Below are positions 1 through 7,440 of a DNA stretch of 64,000 nucleotides, one piece after another (position 1 is the stretch's first letter; every line of letters starts with the position of its first letter). A program made the position numbers and the translations under genes. Under the pieces are notes generated by a model. It searched no databases and was not told the origin of the DNA. It worked only from the letters and a program-made list of their open reading frames with translations. The stretch comes from JBGAPI01 sp044221335 (GTDB lineage Bacteria; Pseudomonadota; Gammaproteobacteria; Xanthomonadales; Ahniellaceae): assembly GCA_044221335.1 (NCBI GenBank), contig JBGAPI010000012.1:48742-112741 (forward strand), read 5' to 3'.

Positions 1-1136
1 TAGTCGAACACCGCCGAGGCGCCGGCGCGCGCGGGGTCGAGCAGGATCCGCGGGTAGTCGCGCTTCGCCCAGGGCGCGTCGCGCTGGTCCTGGGAGAGGT
101 CGGCGGCGAAGAATTCCGCGTTGCCGAGACCGTTGCGCGCCGCATTGGCGCGGGCACGGGCGACGAGGCCGGCCTCGCCTTCCACCCCGACCACGCTCCT
201 CGCGCGCCGCGCCAGCGGCAAGGTGAAATTGCCCAGGCCGCAGAACAGGTCCAGGAGGTCGTCGTCGGCCTGCGGCTCGAGCAGCGCCAGCGCGTGCTCG
301 ATCATCCGCTCGTTCATCGCGCCGTTGACCTGGATGAAGTCGAGCGGCTGGAACTCGATCGCCAGCTCGTAGTGCGGCAGGCGGAATTCCAGTCGCGCGT
401 CCGTCGGCCACAGCGCATGCACCGAGTCGATGCCGCCGGGCTGCAGGTAGATCGCCACGCCGTGCGCCTTGGCATAGTCGACGAGCTGCGCGCGATCGCC
501 CTCGGACAGCGGCTGCAGATGGCGGAACACCATTGCGGCGACATCGTCGCCGACCGCGATCTCGATCTGCGGGATCGTGAGCTTCGCGTCCATCCCGGAG
601 ATCAGCGCCGCCAGCGGCGCGAAATCCGCGCCGACCTTGGGATCGAGCACCGGGCAGCGCGTGAGGTCGGCCACGAAGCGGCCGTCTAGCTCGCGGAAGC
701 CGATCAGCAGCTTGTCCTTCTTCGCCACCCACTTCGCCGACAGGCGGCCGCGGCGGCGATAGCCCCAGGGCGATCCGGACAGCGCCGGCAGCATCCGTCC
801 CGGCGCGACCTTGCCGATCCGCTCCAGGTTTTCGAGCAGATTGTGCTCCTTGGCCGCGATCTGCGCGGCGGGGTCGAGGTGCTGCAGCGCGCAGCCGCCG
901 CAGACGCCGAAGTGCGGGCACTGCGGCACGACGCGGTTCGACGCCGCCGTCAGCACCTCGACCGTCTCGGCCTCGTCGAACTGCCGGTGCCCACGGGTGA
1001 TCTTCGCCCGCACCTTCTCGCCCGGCAGTGCGCCGGCGACGAAGCAGGCCTTGCCATTCACGCGGGCGACGCCGCGGCCTTCGTGGGAGAGGTCGACGAT
1101 GTCGAGTTCGAGTTCGGTGTGTCTGTGGTTGCGCAT
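1..1136 (-). CDS. rlmD: 23S rRNA (uracil-1939-C5)-methyltransferase RlmD (3' end outside window)
   Basis: RlmD (RumA) is the SAM-dependent enzyme that makes m5U at position 1939 of 23S rRNA. The visible 378 residues start at an ATG (complement of 1134-1136) with a TRAM-like N-terminal part. An iron-sulfur site follows, with C73-x5-C79-x2-C82 and a fourth cysteine, C161, spaced as in E. coli RumA. The Rossmann methyltransferase part includes FCGLGNFTLP and the DPARAGA loop, where homologues have DPPRxG. The catalytic cysteine and the C-terminus lie beyond base 1, so this is a window truncation and not a damaged gene. It is a single gene on the minus strand, 116 bases upstream (in transcription) of the kinase gene that follows. 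Family assignment is secure. Confidence 0.93.
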   Translation of the reverse strand, partial: MRNHRHTELELDIVDLSHEGRGVARVNGKACFVAGALPGEKVRAKITRGHRQFDEAETVEVLTAASNRVVPQCPHFGVCGGCALQHLDPAAQIAAKEHNLLENLERIGKVAPGRMLPALSGSPWGYRRRGRLSAKWVAKKDKLLIGFRELDGRFVADLTRCPVLDPKVGADFAPLAALISGMDAKLTIPQIEIAVGDDVAAMVFRHLQPLSEGDRAQLVDYAKAHGVAIYLQPGGIDSVHALWPTDARLEFRLPHYELAIEFQPLDFIQVNGAMNERMIEHALALLEPQADDDLLDLFCGLGNFTLPLARRARSVVGVEGEAGLVARARANAARNGLGNAEFFAADLSQDQRDAPWAKRDYPRILLDPARAGASAVFD

Positions 1137-1252
1137 GGCGACTCTGTCGATCGCGCCGCCGGACCCCGGGTCCGTGGCGTACGTGCGAGGGTCGCGAATG
1201 GTGATCGCTCGTCTTCGGCAGCACAAGACGCCGTCCGTCTCCCGCCTGCGGA

Positions 1253-3958
1253 TCAGTGCTTCCCCGCCGTGTCGCGATCGGCGAGTCGCTGTCGCCAGAG
1301 TTCGAGCGTCGCTTCGCGGGACCGGTCCGGCTCGTCGCGTCGCCAGCGGGACAGCAGATCGACCATCGCCTGCGCGACATCGCGAGTGACCTGCGCACCC
1401 GGGCCGTAGCCGCTGCAGAGCCCCCACGCCTCCTGCAGGTTGGCATAGGCGTCGCGGTACTGCCCGAGCGAGGCCCGCGCCTGACCGAGCCGGAGCAGAT
1501 AGTGCGGCAGCCGCCACGCATCGCTTCCGGTGAACTGCCGACGATTCTCCGCATCGAGAGCGACCAGCGAAGCCAGCGCCTCGGCCGTCCTGCCCTTGTC
1601 GAGCATCTCCTCTGCCGCGCGGTTGCGACCTTCCGAACCCCGGATGCGTTCGAGCGCGGTCAGCAGGATGCCGGGATCAGCGGGCACCCAGTCGACCGGC
1701 GACTCGCCCGGCTGCCCGTGGAACTCGAGCAGCCGCTGCATCGCACCCAGTTCGCCGAGCGTCAACATGTCCGCGTGCACCCGCTCCGCGGAGTACGCGA
1801 AACGCTGCGTCGGGGTGAGTCGATCCAGGGACGACTGCACGTAGTTGTAGTGGCGACGCAGCTGCTGCGCCTCGTCGGCCAGCTCCGTGGACACACCGAG
1901 ATTCCGCACCAGGGCGACACCAATCATTCGCGTGAGCAGACCCGAAGACGATCGCATCATCCGGGTTCCGATCGCCACGCAGTCGGCGCGCACGGTCTCG
2001 GGGACCGGCTTGCTGTCGACCCGAGCGCCGCATGAACGCGTCAGGACGTCGTAGTTCGGCATCCGCAGGTCCCACGACTCCAGCAGCGCGATCGAAGACT
2101 CCGGGGGGTCGTTGGGGGCCAGTACTCGTGCCGGTCGCGCCAGCAGCGCCGGAGCGGGAACGCCGGCCGTCGCGACGGCACGGAAGTAGGCGTCGGTCAG
2201 CGGACCGATGTGGTCGTCGAGTCGACTTCGGCTGGCCGCCTCGTGCAAGGCCTGCCGAGCCTCGGTGTCGTCCGCGGCGAGGATGAGCTTGATCAGCCAG
2301 TGGTACATGTTGTCGGGATCGAGCTGCACCAGCCGTCGTCCCGCATCCGGATACAGGCAACGCCGCTCGCCGGCATCGATCGAGCAGTAGGTTGCAGCGA
2401 TCGACCAGACCAGCGGATCGTCCGGGCGCGCGTTCACGGCGGCCTTGAGCGCGGCTGCGAACGCCGGCAGGCCTTCCGTGGTTTCCGACTCCTTCGACAT
2501 CAGCAGGGCAATGAAGGTGTAGCGCTCCGGATGGCTACCGGCGCGAAGGCGATCGACCATCTGTCGACGGTAGCTCCCTCCCTGCGTCTCGATCACCTTG
2601 AAGATCAACTGCTCCATCGCTCCCGAACCATTGCCACCCACCGACTCGGCGAACGCGGCCAGCGCGTCGGCCTGGCGGTCTTCGTCGTTCGGGATGCGCT
2701 TGCGCAGCCAGTCGACGAGGTCGCGCGCGCGCTCCTTGCCCTCGTAGGCGAACAGGAAGGCGCCGATCTCTCCCGCGATTTTCGCGCGGTCGCGCTCCGC
2801 CGCCGCCCGGAGCTCCGCCGCCCGGGCAAGCTCCGTCTGGCTCTCCGCGTGGATCCGCTGGCGTTCGGCCCAAAGGAAACCAACCGTCGACAAGACCGCC
2901 CCCAGGAACCCCGCCACAAGGGCTGTCGCCAGCGACATCGCATACTTGCGTTCGCGCTGCACGAAGCGCCGCAGCCGCTCGACCGCGCCGATCGGGCGCA
3001 CGCTGACCGGCAGCCCGTCGCGCAGCCGCCGCAGGTCGTCGGCCAGGGCCGAGGCGCTGGCGTAGCGGTCCTTGGGCTCGAGCTCCAGGCACTTCATGCA
3101 GATCGCCGCCACATCGGGCGGGATCGCCGGATCGATCTCGCGCGGCGGCACGATGCGACCGGCGGCGGCGCGGCGGATCAGCTCGTCCGCGCTGCCTTCG
3201 CCGTGCGGCGCCTTGCCGGTGGCGCAGCGGTAGAGGATCGCGCCGAGACCATAGAGGTCGGTGGAGGGAGTCAGCCGGTACTGCTTGATCAGGATCTGCT
3301 CCGGCGCCATGAACGACGGCGTGCCCGAGACCTCCTGGGCGTCCACGCCGCCGTTGGCATCCACATGCCGGGCGAGGCCGAAGTCCGCGATCAGCGGCTC
3401 GTTGCGGTCGTCGAGCAGCACGTTGGCGGGTTTCAGGTCGAGATGCAGCAGGCCGAGCCGGTGGGCGTAGTCGATGGCCTCCGTCAGCTTCAGCATCAGT
3501 GCGACCAGAGCCTCCGTCGACAGCGGTCCGAGCTCCAGGCGGCCGGCCAGCGACTGGCCCCTCACCAGCGGCATCGAGAAGTAGTGCACCCCGCCGACCG
3601 AGCCGACCTCGTGCACCGGCACGATGTTCGGGTGCATCAGCCGCGCCGCGGCGCGTGCCTCGTCGAGGAAGCGCGCCACCGCCAGCTCGTCGGCGAGCCC
3701 GGTCGCGATGAACTTGATCGCGACGTCGCGATCGAGACTGCGCTGGCGCGCGCGGTAGACCACGCCCATGCCGCCGCGGCCGAGCTCCTGCAGCAGCTCG
3801 TAGTCGCCGAACTCGCGCTGTTCGGGATCGTCGAGGTCGAGCCGCGGCCAGGACGGCGCCGCGTCGCCGCCGGCGCCGGTCAACGCGGCGCGGGCCAGGC
3901 CGATCAGGTACGAATCCGACGGCGCTCGGAGCGGGCGGGTGTCGTTGTTGCTGGTCAT
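1253..3958 (-). CDS. Membrane-anchored Ser/Thr protein kinase (PknB-like)
   Basis: Eukaryotic-like Ser/Thr kinase, 901 aa from the ATG at 3958. I prefer this start to the in-frame ATG at 3976 because a GGAGAGA Shine-Dalgarno lies just upstream of it. The cytoplasmic kinase domain is at about residues 50-325. It has the Gly loop GRGGMG (60-65), VAIK lysine K82, HLDLKPAN catalytic loop (catalytic D174), DFG (192-194) and APEQ (218-221). The usual arginine of the HRD motif is leucine. A single membrane segment follows at about 339-364. The remaining ~540 residues should be periplasmic; they look helical and repeat-like, possibly TPR-like. It is transcribed 118 bases after the ECF sigma gene, and the two probably form one signalling unit. 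The substrate is unknown. Confidence 0.9.
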   Translation of the reverse strand: MTSNNDTRPLRAPSDSYLIGLARAALTGAGGDAAPSWPRLDLDDPEQREFGDYELLQELGRGGMGVVYRARQRSLDRDVAIKFIATGLADELAVARFLDEARAAARLMHPNIVPVHEVGSVGGVHYFSMPLVRGQSLAGRLELGPLSTEALVALMLKLTEAIDYAHRLGLLHLDLKPANVLLDDRNEPLIADFGLARHVDANGGVDAQEVSGTPSFMAPEQILIKQYRLTPSTDLYGLGAILYRCATGKAPHGEGSADELIRRAAAGRIVPPREIDPAIPPDVAAICMKCLELEPKDRYASASALADDLRRLRDGLPVSVRPIGAVERLRRFVQRERKYAMSLATALVAGFLGAVLSTVGFLWAERQRIHAESQTELARAAELRAAAERDRAKIAGEIGAFLFAYEGKERARDLVDWLRKRIPNDEDRQADALAAFAESVGGNGSGAMEQLIFKVIETQGGSYRRQMVDRLRAGSHPERYTFIALLMSKESETTEGLPAFAAALKAAVNARPDDPLVWSIAATYCSIDAGERRCLYPDAGRRLVQLDPDNMYHWLIKLILAADDTEARQALHEAASRSRLDDHIGPLTDAYFRAVATAGVPAPALLARPARVLAPNDPPESSIALLESWDLRMPNYDVLTRSCGARVDSKPVPETVRADCVAIGTRMMRSSSGLLTRMIGVALVRNLGVSTELADEAQQLRRHYNYVQSSLDRLTPTQRFAYSAERVHADMLTLGELGAMQRLLEFHGQPGESPVDWVPADPGILLTALERIRGSEGRNRAAEEMLDKGRTAEALASLVALDAENRRQFTGSDAWRLPHYLLRLGQARASLGQYRDAYANLQEAWGLCSGYGPGAQVTRDVAQAMVDLLSRWRRDEPDRSREATLELWRQRLADRDTAGKH

Positions 3959-4076
3959 CGTCGTCTCTCCGGTCATGACGATGAACTACGCCGTGCCCCT
4001 GAAAGGTGACAGGCATGACGGCGAGATGCACGTCCGTGCGAGGCGAAGCGCCCACGGAGGATTTGCGGGACGGGGC

Positions 4077-4742
4077 TTACGCTCCGAGCATCCCCCGCAG
4101 CGCCTCCCACTCGCGACCGAACGCATCCTCGTCTGCACAGAGCTCGCGCAATTCCCTCCGCAGACCCTCGCGCAGCCGCTGGCGCAAGCGCCGCAGTTCC
4201 ACCGCCAGCGTGTTCGGCGGGATCCCCAGTCCGGCGGCGACATCACGCATCCCGCCATGCGCCGGCGGCGCTCCGAGCAGCGGCAGCAGGCGGGCTGCCA
4301 GCTCGCCACGGCCGCGCGCGGCGTAGTCCTCCCGCAGGCGACCGATCGCCTGCGCCGTCAGCTCCAGGACGAAGCGGCGGTCGAACAGCTCCTCGGCCCC
4401 GTCGGTTGGATCGACGGCCTCCGCGAGCCCGGCGTCATCCCCGGCGGGTCGTGTCGCCGCCGCATCGCGCCAGCGGCCGAGGTGGCGGCGCAGCAGCAGC
4501 AACAGGAAGCCGCGGAAGCTGCCGGCCGCGGCGTCGGCGCGGCTCCACCAGTCGTGCTCGAAGCTGGCGGCGAGGAAGGCCTGGGTCGCGTCCTCGGCCG
4601 CCTCCGGGCCGAGGCGGGCACGGCAAAAAGCGAGGATCGATGATCGGTAACGCTGCGCCAGCAGGGCGAACGCGTCACGGCGCCGATTCGGTTCCGCGGT
4701 TGCGCGGACCAGGCTCCACTGGGTGCTGGGGAATGCCGCCAT
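4077..4742 (-). CDS. ECF-type RNA polymerase sigma factor paired with the kinase
   Basis: A 221-aa sigma-70-family factor of ECF type. Region 2 lies roughly at residues 8-75 (WSLV...LLAQRYRSSILAFCRA) and region 4 in the last ~80 residues, with the helix-turn-helix stretch MRDVAAGLGIPPNTLAVELR. I chose the ATG at 4742, which gives a start MAAFPSTQWSLV like other ECF factors found beside Ser/Thr kinases. The longer reading to 4856 would run into the upstream gene. No anti-sigma gene is nearby. The downstream neighbour is the Ser/Thr kinase, so control by phosphorylation is likely, as described for PknS/EcfK of Xanthomonas citri. That parallel is an inference from gene order and not shown by the sequence. 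Target promoters are unknown. Confidence 0.85.
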   Translation of the reverse strand: MAAFPSTQWSLVRATAEPNRRRDAFALLAQRYRSSILAFCRARLGPEAAEDATQAFLAASFEHDWWSRADAAAGSFRGFLLLLLRRHLGRWRDAAATRPAGDDAGLAEAVDPTDGAEELFDRRFVLELTAQAIGRLREDYAARGRGELAARLLPLLGAPPAHGGMRDVAAGLGIPPNTLAVELRRLRQRLREGLRRELRELCADEDAFGREWEALRGMLGA

Positions 4743-4764
4743 CGGCGGAACCGCCCCCCGCCCG

Positions 4765-6807
4765 TCAGGCGAAGCGGTCCCAGCCCGCCTTCGGCTCGAA
4801 GCGCTTGCCGTACTTCGCCGCCAGCGCGCGCAGGCGCTCCTGCAGCACCGCGGCACCGGTCTCGCGTACGTAGCGGCAGGGACCGCCGCGGAACGGCGCG
4901 AAGCCGGTCCCGAACACGATGCCGGCGTCGAGCAGCTCCTCCGACTCGACCACCCCTTCGGCGAGGCAGGCGACCGCCTCGTTGACCATCGGCAGGATCA
5001 GCCGGTCGGCGAGATCGGCCGGCGGCACGTAGTCGGCCGGAACCTCCGGCTTCACCGGCTTGCCGTCGACCCATTCGTAGAGTCCGCGGCCGTCCTTCTT
5101 GCCGCGCTGGCCGGCGGCGAGTCGATCATCGACGCCCTTCGGCAGCTCCAGCCCGAGGAAGGGCCCGAGAATCTTTCCGACCGATGCCGCGACGTCGAGC
5201 CCGACGGTGTCGGCCAGCTCGATCGGCCCCATCGGCATGCCGAAGGACTTCGCGGCCTTGTCCAGGGCCGGGCCGGGCACCCCCTCCGACCATGCGGTGA
5301 TCGACTCCAGCATGTAGGGCATCAGGATCCGGTTGACCAGGAAGCCCGGCGACGCCGCCACCGGCACCGGCAGCTTGTCGATCGCGCGGGTGAAGCCCTG
5401 CAGGCGGCGCAGCGTGTCCGGCACCGCCGCGTCGTGGCGGACGATCTCGACCAGCATCATCTGCGCGACGGGATTGAAATAGTGCAGGCCGGCGAAGCGC
5501 GACTTGTCGGCGAGCTTCTCGGTCAGCGTCGCGAGCGGGATCGACGAGGTGTTGCTGACCAGGATCGCGCCGGGCTTCAGCTGCGGCTCCAGCCGGGCAT
5601 AGAGCTCCTGCTTGGCCTCGGCGTTCTCGAAGATCGCCTCGATCACCAGGTCGGCGCCGGCGACGCCCTTGCCGTCGACGTCGGCGACGAGCCGCTTGCT
5701 CGCTTCCGCGATCTTCTCCGGCGTCTTCAACTTCTTCTCGAACAGTGTCGCCGAGCGATCCAGCGCCGGCTGGATGTACTTCATCTCGCGGTCCTGCAGG
5801 GTCACGTTCATGCCCTGCAGCGCGCACCAGGCGGCGATGTCGCCGCCCATCACCCCGGCACCGACCACGTGGACGTTGCGGATGCCCGGATCGGACTTGC
5901 CGCCGAGTCCCTTCAGCTGCTCCTGCAGGAAGAACAGCCGGACGAGATTGTGCGCGGTCGGCGTCGTCGCCAGTTTCGTCACCGAGCGCGCTTCCGCCCG
6001 CAGCATGCCGGGCAGGTTGCCGCCGAAGCGGCGCCAGCACTCGATCATTGCCGACGGCGACGGGTAGTGTTTCGGATTCGCCTTCCGCGCGACCTGCTTC
6101 GCCATCATCGACGCCAGCACCTGCCGCGCCGGCCAGGTGTGCAGTGCCCAGCTGGCCAGGCGCCGCGCCAACGGCCGCGTCGCGCCCTTCGCCAGCAGGA
6201 CCTTCGCCGCTTCCAGCAGCGGGTCGCCAGGCTCGGCGACGCGGTCGACGATGCCCATCGCCTTGGCCGCCGGAGCGGCCACCGAGCGTCCGGTCAGCAT
6301 CAGGTCGAAGGCGGCGGGCGGTCCGATCAGGCGCGGCATCCGTGCGAGGCCGCCCCAACCCGGATGGATGCCGAGGTTGACCTCGGGCAGGCCGATGCGG
6401 GTCTTCGGGTCCGTGGAGGCCACCCGGTAGCGGCAGGCCAGCGCGAGTTCCGTGCCGCCGCCCATGCACGCGCCGTGGATCGCGGCGACGGTCGGGCAAC
6501 GCAGGGCGGCTAAGCGATCGAATACCCGGTGACCCCGCGTGATCGCGTCGGCCGTGCGGTTTTGCTTCGCGTATTGCTCGAATTCCTTGATGTCGGCCCC
6601 GACGATGAACGACGAGGGCTTGCCGGAGACGATGATCACGCCCTTCGGCGGCTCGATCCCGATGCGTTCCAGGATCCGCCCCAGTTCTTCCAGCACGTCG
6701 CCGGAAAGACTGTTGGCGCTGGCCTCGGCGCGATCCAGTGTCAGGGTCAGGATGCGGGCGCTGTCGAGCCGCGTCCGCCAGTGTTGAAAACGCAAGCCTT
6801 CGAACAT
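4765..6807 (-). CDS. fadJ: Fatty acid oxidation alpha subunit (enoyl-CoA hydratase / 3-hydroxyacyl-CoA dehydrogenase)
   Basis: A bifunctional beta-oxidation enzyme of 680 aa. The N-terminal crotonase domain shows ADIKEF (71-76) and HGACMGGGTE. E120 and E142 (in GLPEVNLGIHPGWGG) fill the two catalytic glutamate positions of hydratases. The middle 3-hydroxyacyl-CoA dehydrogenase domain has the NAD loop VVGAGVMGGD and the catalytic histidine in HYFNPV. A C-terminal dehydrogenase repeat ends the protein. The start at 6807 gives a typical family N-terminus; longer in-frame reading into the divergent gene is not credible. At 680 aa it is a little shorter than E. coli FadB/FadJ (about 715). No fadA thiolase lies beside it in the window, so the choice between fadB and fadJ is uncertain; the symbol is provisional. 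Confidence 0.9.
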   Translation of the reverse strand: MFEGLRFQHWRTRLDSARILTLTLDRAEASANSLSGDVLEELGRILERIGIEPPKGVIIVSGKPSSFIVGADIKEFEQYAKQNRTADAITRGHRVFDRLAALRCPTVAAIHGACMGGGTELALACRYRVASTDPKTRIGLPEVNLGIHPGWGGLARMPRLIGPPAAFDLMLTGRSVAAPAAKAMGIVDRVAEPGDPLLEAAKVLLAKGATRPLARRLASWALHTWPARQVLASMMAKQVARKANPKHYPSPSAMIECWRRFGGNLPGMLRAEARSVTKLATTPTAHNLVRLFFLQEQLKGLGGKSDPGIRNVHVVGAGVMGGDIAAWCALQGMNVTLQDREMKYIQPALDRSATLFEKKLKTPEKIAEASKRLVADVDGKGVAGADLVIEAIFENAEAKQELYARLEPQLKPGAILVSNTSSIPLATLTEKLADKSRFAGLHYFNPVAQMMLVEIVRHDAAVPDTLRRLQGFTRAIDKLPVPVAASPGFLVNRILMPYMLESITAWSEGVPGPALDKAAKSFGMPMGPIELADTVGLDVAASVGKILGPFLGLELPKGVDDRLAAGQRGKKDGRGLYEWVDGKPVKPEVPADYVPPADLADRLILPMVNEAVACLAEGVVESEELLDAGIVFGTGFAPFRGGPCRYVRETGAAVLQERLRALAAKYGKRFEPKAGWDRFA

Positions 6808-6871
6808 GCCGCACCTGCCCGATCCGTCTCGAAAACGTGCGAAGCGTAGCAAAGATCGCCGGGGCGCCCTC

Positions 6872-6900
6872 TGGTCAAGAAATCCGGCGCGGGCTATGGT
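6872..6900 (+). promoter_or_regulatory. Candidate sigma-70 promoter for a leaderless transcript
   Basis: TGGTCA (6872-6877, 4 of 6 to the -35 consensus) and TATGGT (6895-6900, 4 of 6 to the -10 consensus) are separated by 17 bases. The expected start of transcription would fall at or next to the GTG at 6907, giving a leaderless or near-leaderless mRNA. No Shine-Dalgarno precedes that codon, which fits. The support is by eye only. Confidence 0.3.
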
Positions 6901-6906
6901 TCGCCT

Positions 6907-7440
6907 GTGCACAAGATCCCCAACCACAGCATGAGCGACGAACAGGCCTCCATCTTCGTGACGCCCGCGCTGTGGGAACGGATCGTCACATCCGACAAGC
7001 ACCTGGTCGCGATCGAAACCAAGCGCGCCGACCAGCTGGTCGACCAGTTCCGCCATTTCGCCGTCCGCAGTTCCAGCGCGATCTACCTGTGGACCGACGG
7101 CGAAGGCGTGCAGAGCCTGCGCGACAACCTGCTGTCGATCCCCGGCAGCGGCCGCGTGGCCGACGCCCTGCGCCTGATCGCCGCGAGCAACCAGTACGGC
7201 GTCTACCTGTTCGTCGATCTCGGCAAGAACCTGCGCTTCTCGCCGGTGAAGGCGCAGATGCAGAACCACCTGCGCCAGATCGGCAAGGCCAAGACCGGCG
7301 GCAACGTCCGCAAGGTCGTGCTGATCGGCGACAAGACCGGTCTCGCCGAGGGCTTCGAGGAACTCATGCTCCGGGTCGACGACACGCCGCAGGCAAGGAA
7401 GCGGGTCAAGCTGCGCGACGGTCGCTGGGTGGTGGGCTGA
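6907..7440 (+). CDS. Uncharacterised protein, resembles the N-domain of Ycf46-like AAA proteins
   Basis: A 177-aa soluble protein with no signal peptide or membrane segment. The alternation of hydrophobic strands and helices (HLVAIETKRADQLVDQF, SAIYLWTDGEGVQSL, GVYLFVDLGKNL, VRKVVLIGDKTG) recalls the P-loop-less N-terminal domain of Ycf46-type AAA ATPases, but no Walker motif is present. This likeness is weak. The start is either the GTG at 6907 or the ATG at 6931; neither has a convincing ribosome site. Its stop codon overlaps the start of the GGDEF-EAL gene (TGATG at 7438-7442), so the two are translationally coupled and probably act together in cyclic-di-GMP signalling. No function can be given from sequence alone. 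Confidence 0.75.
   Translation: MHKIPNHSMSDEQASIFVTPALWERIVTSDKHLVAIETKRADQLVDQFRHFAVRSSSAIYLWTDGEGVQSLRDNLLSIPGSGRVADALRLIAASNQYGVYLFVDLGKNLRFSPVKAQMQNHLRQIGKAKTGGNVRKVVLIGDKTGLAEGFEELMLRVDDTPQARKRVKLRDGRWVVG

Noticed and set aside
2210..4009. Long open frame on the plus strand opposite the kinase gene
   Set aside because: Arg/Asp/Leu-rich translation without domains, typical of the antisense of a high-GC coding gene; the minus-strand kinase explains the sequence fully.
4723..6513. Long plus-strand frame opposite the beta-oxidation gene
   Set aside because: Low-complexity translation rich in Arg, Gln and Gly, no motif; the opposite strand has all catalytic motifs of FadJ.
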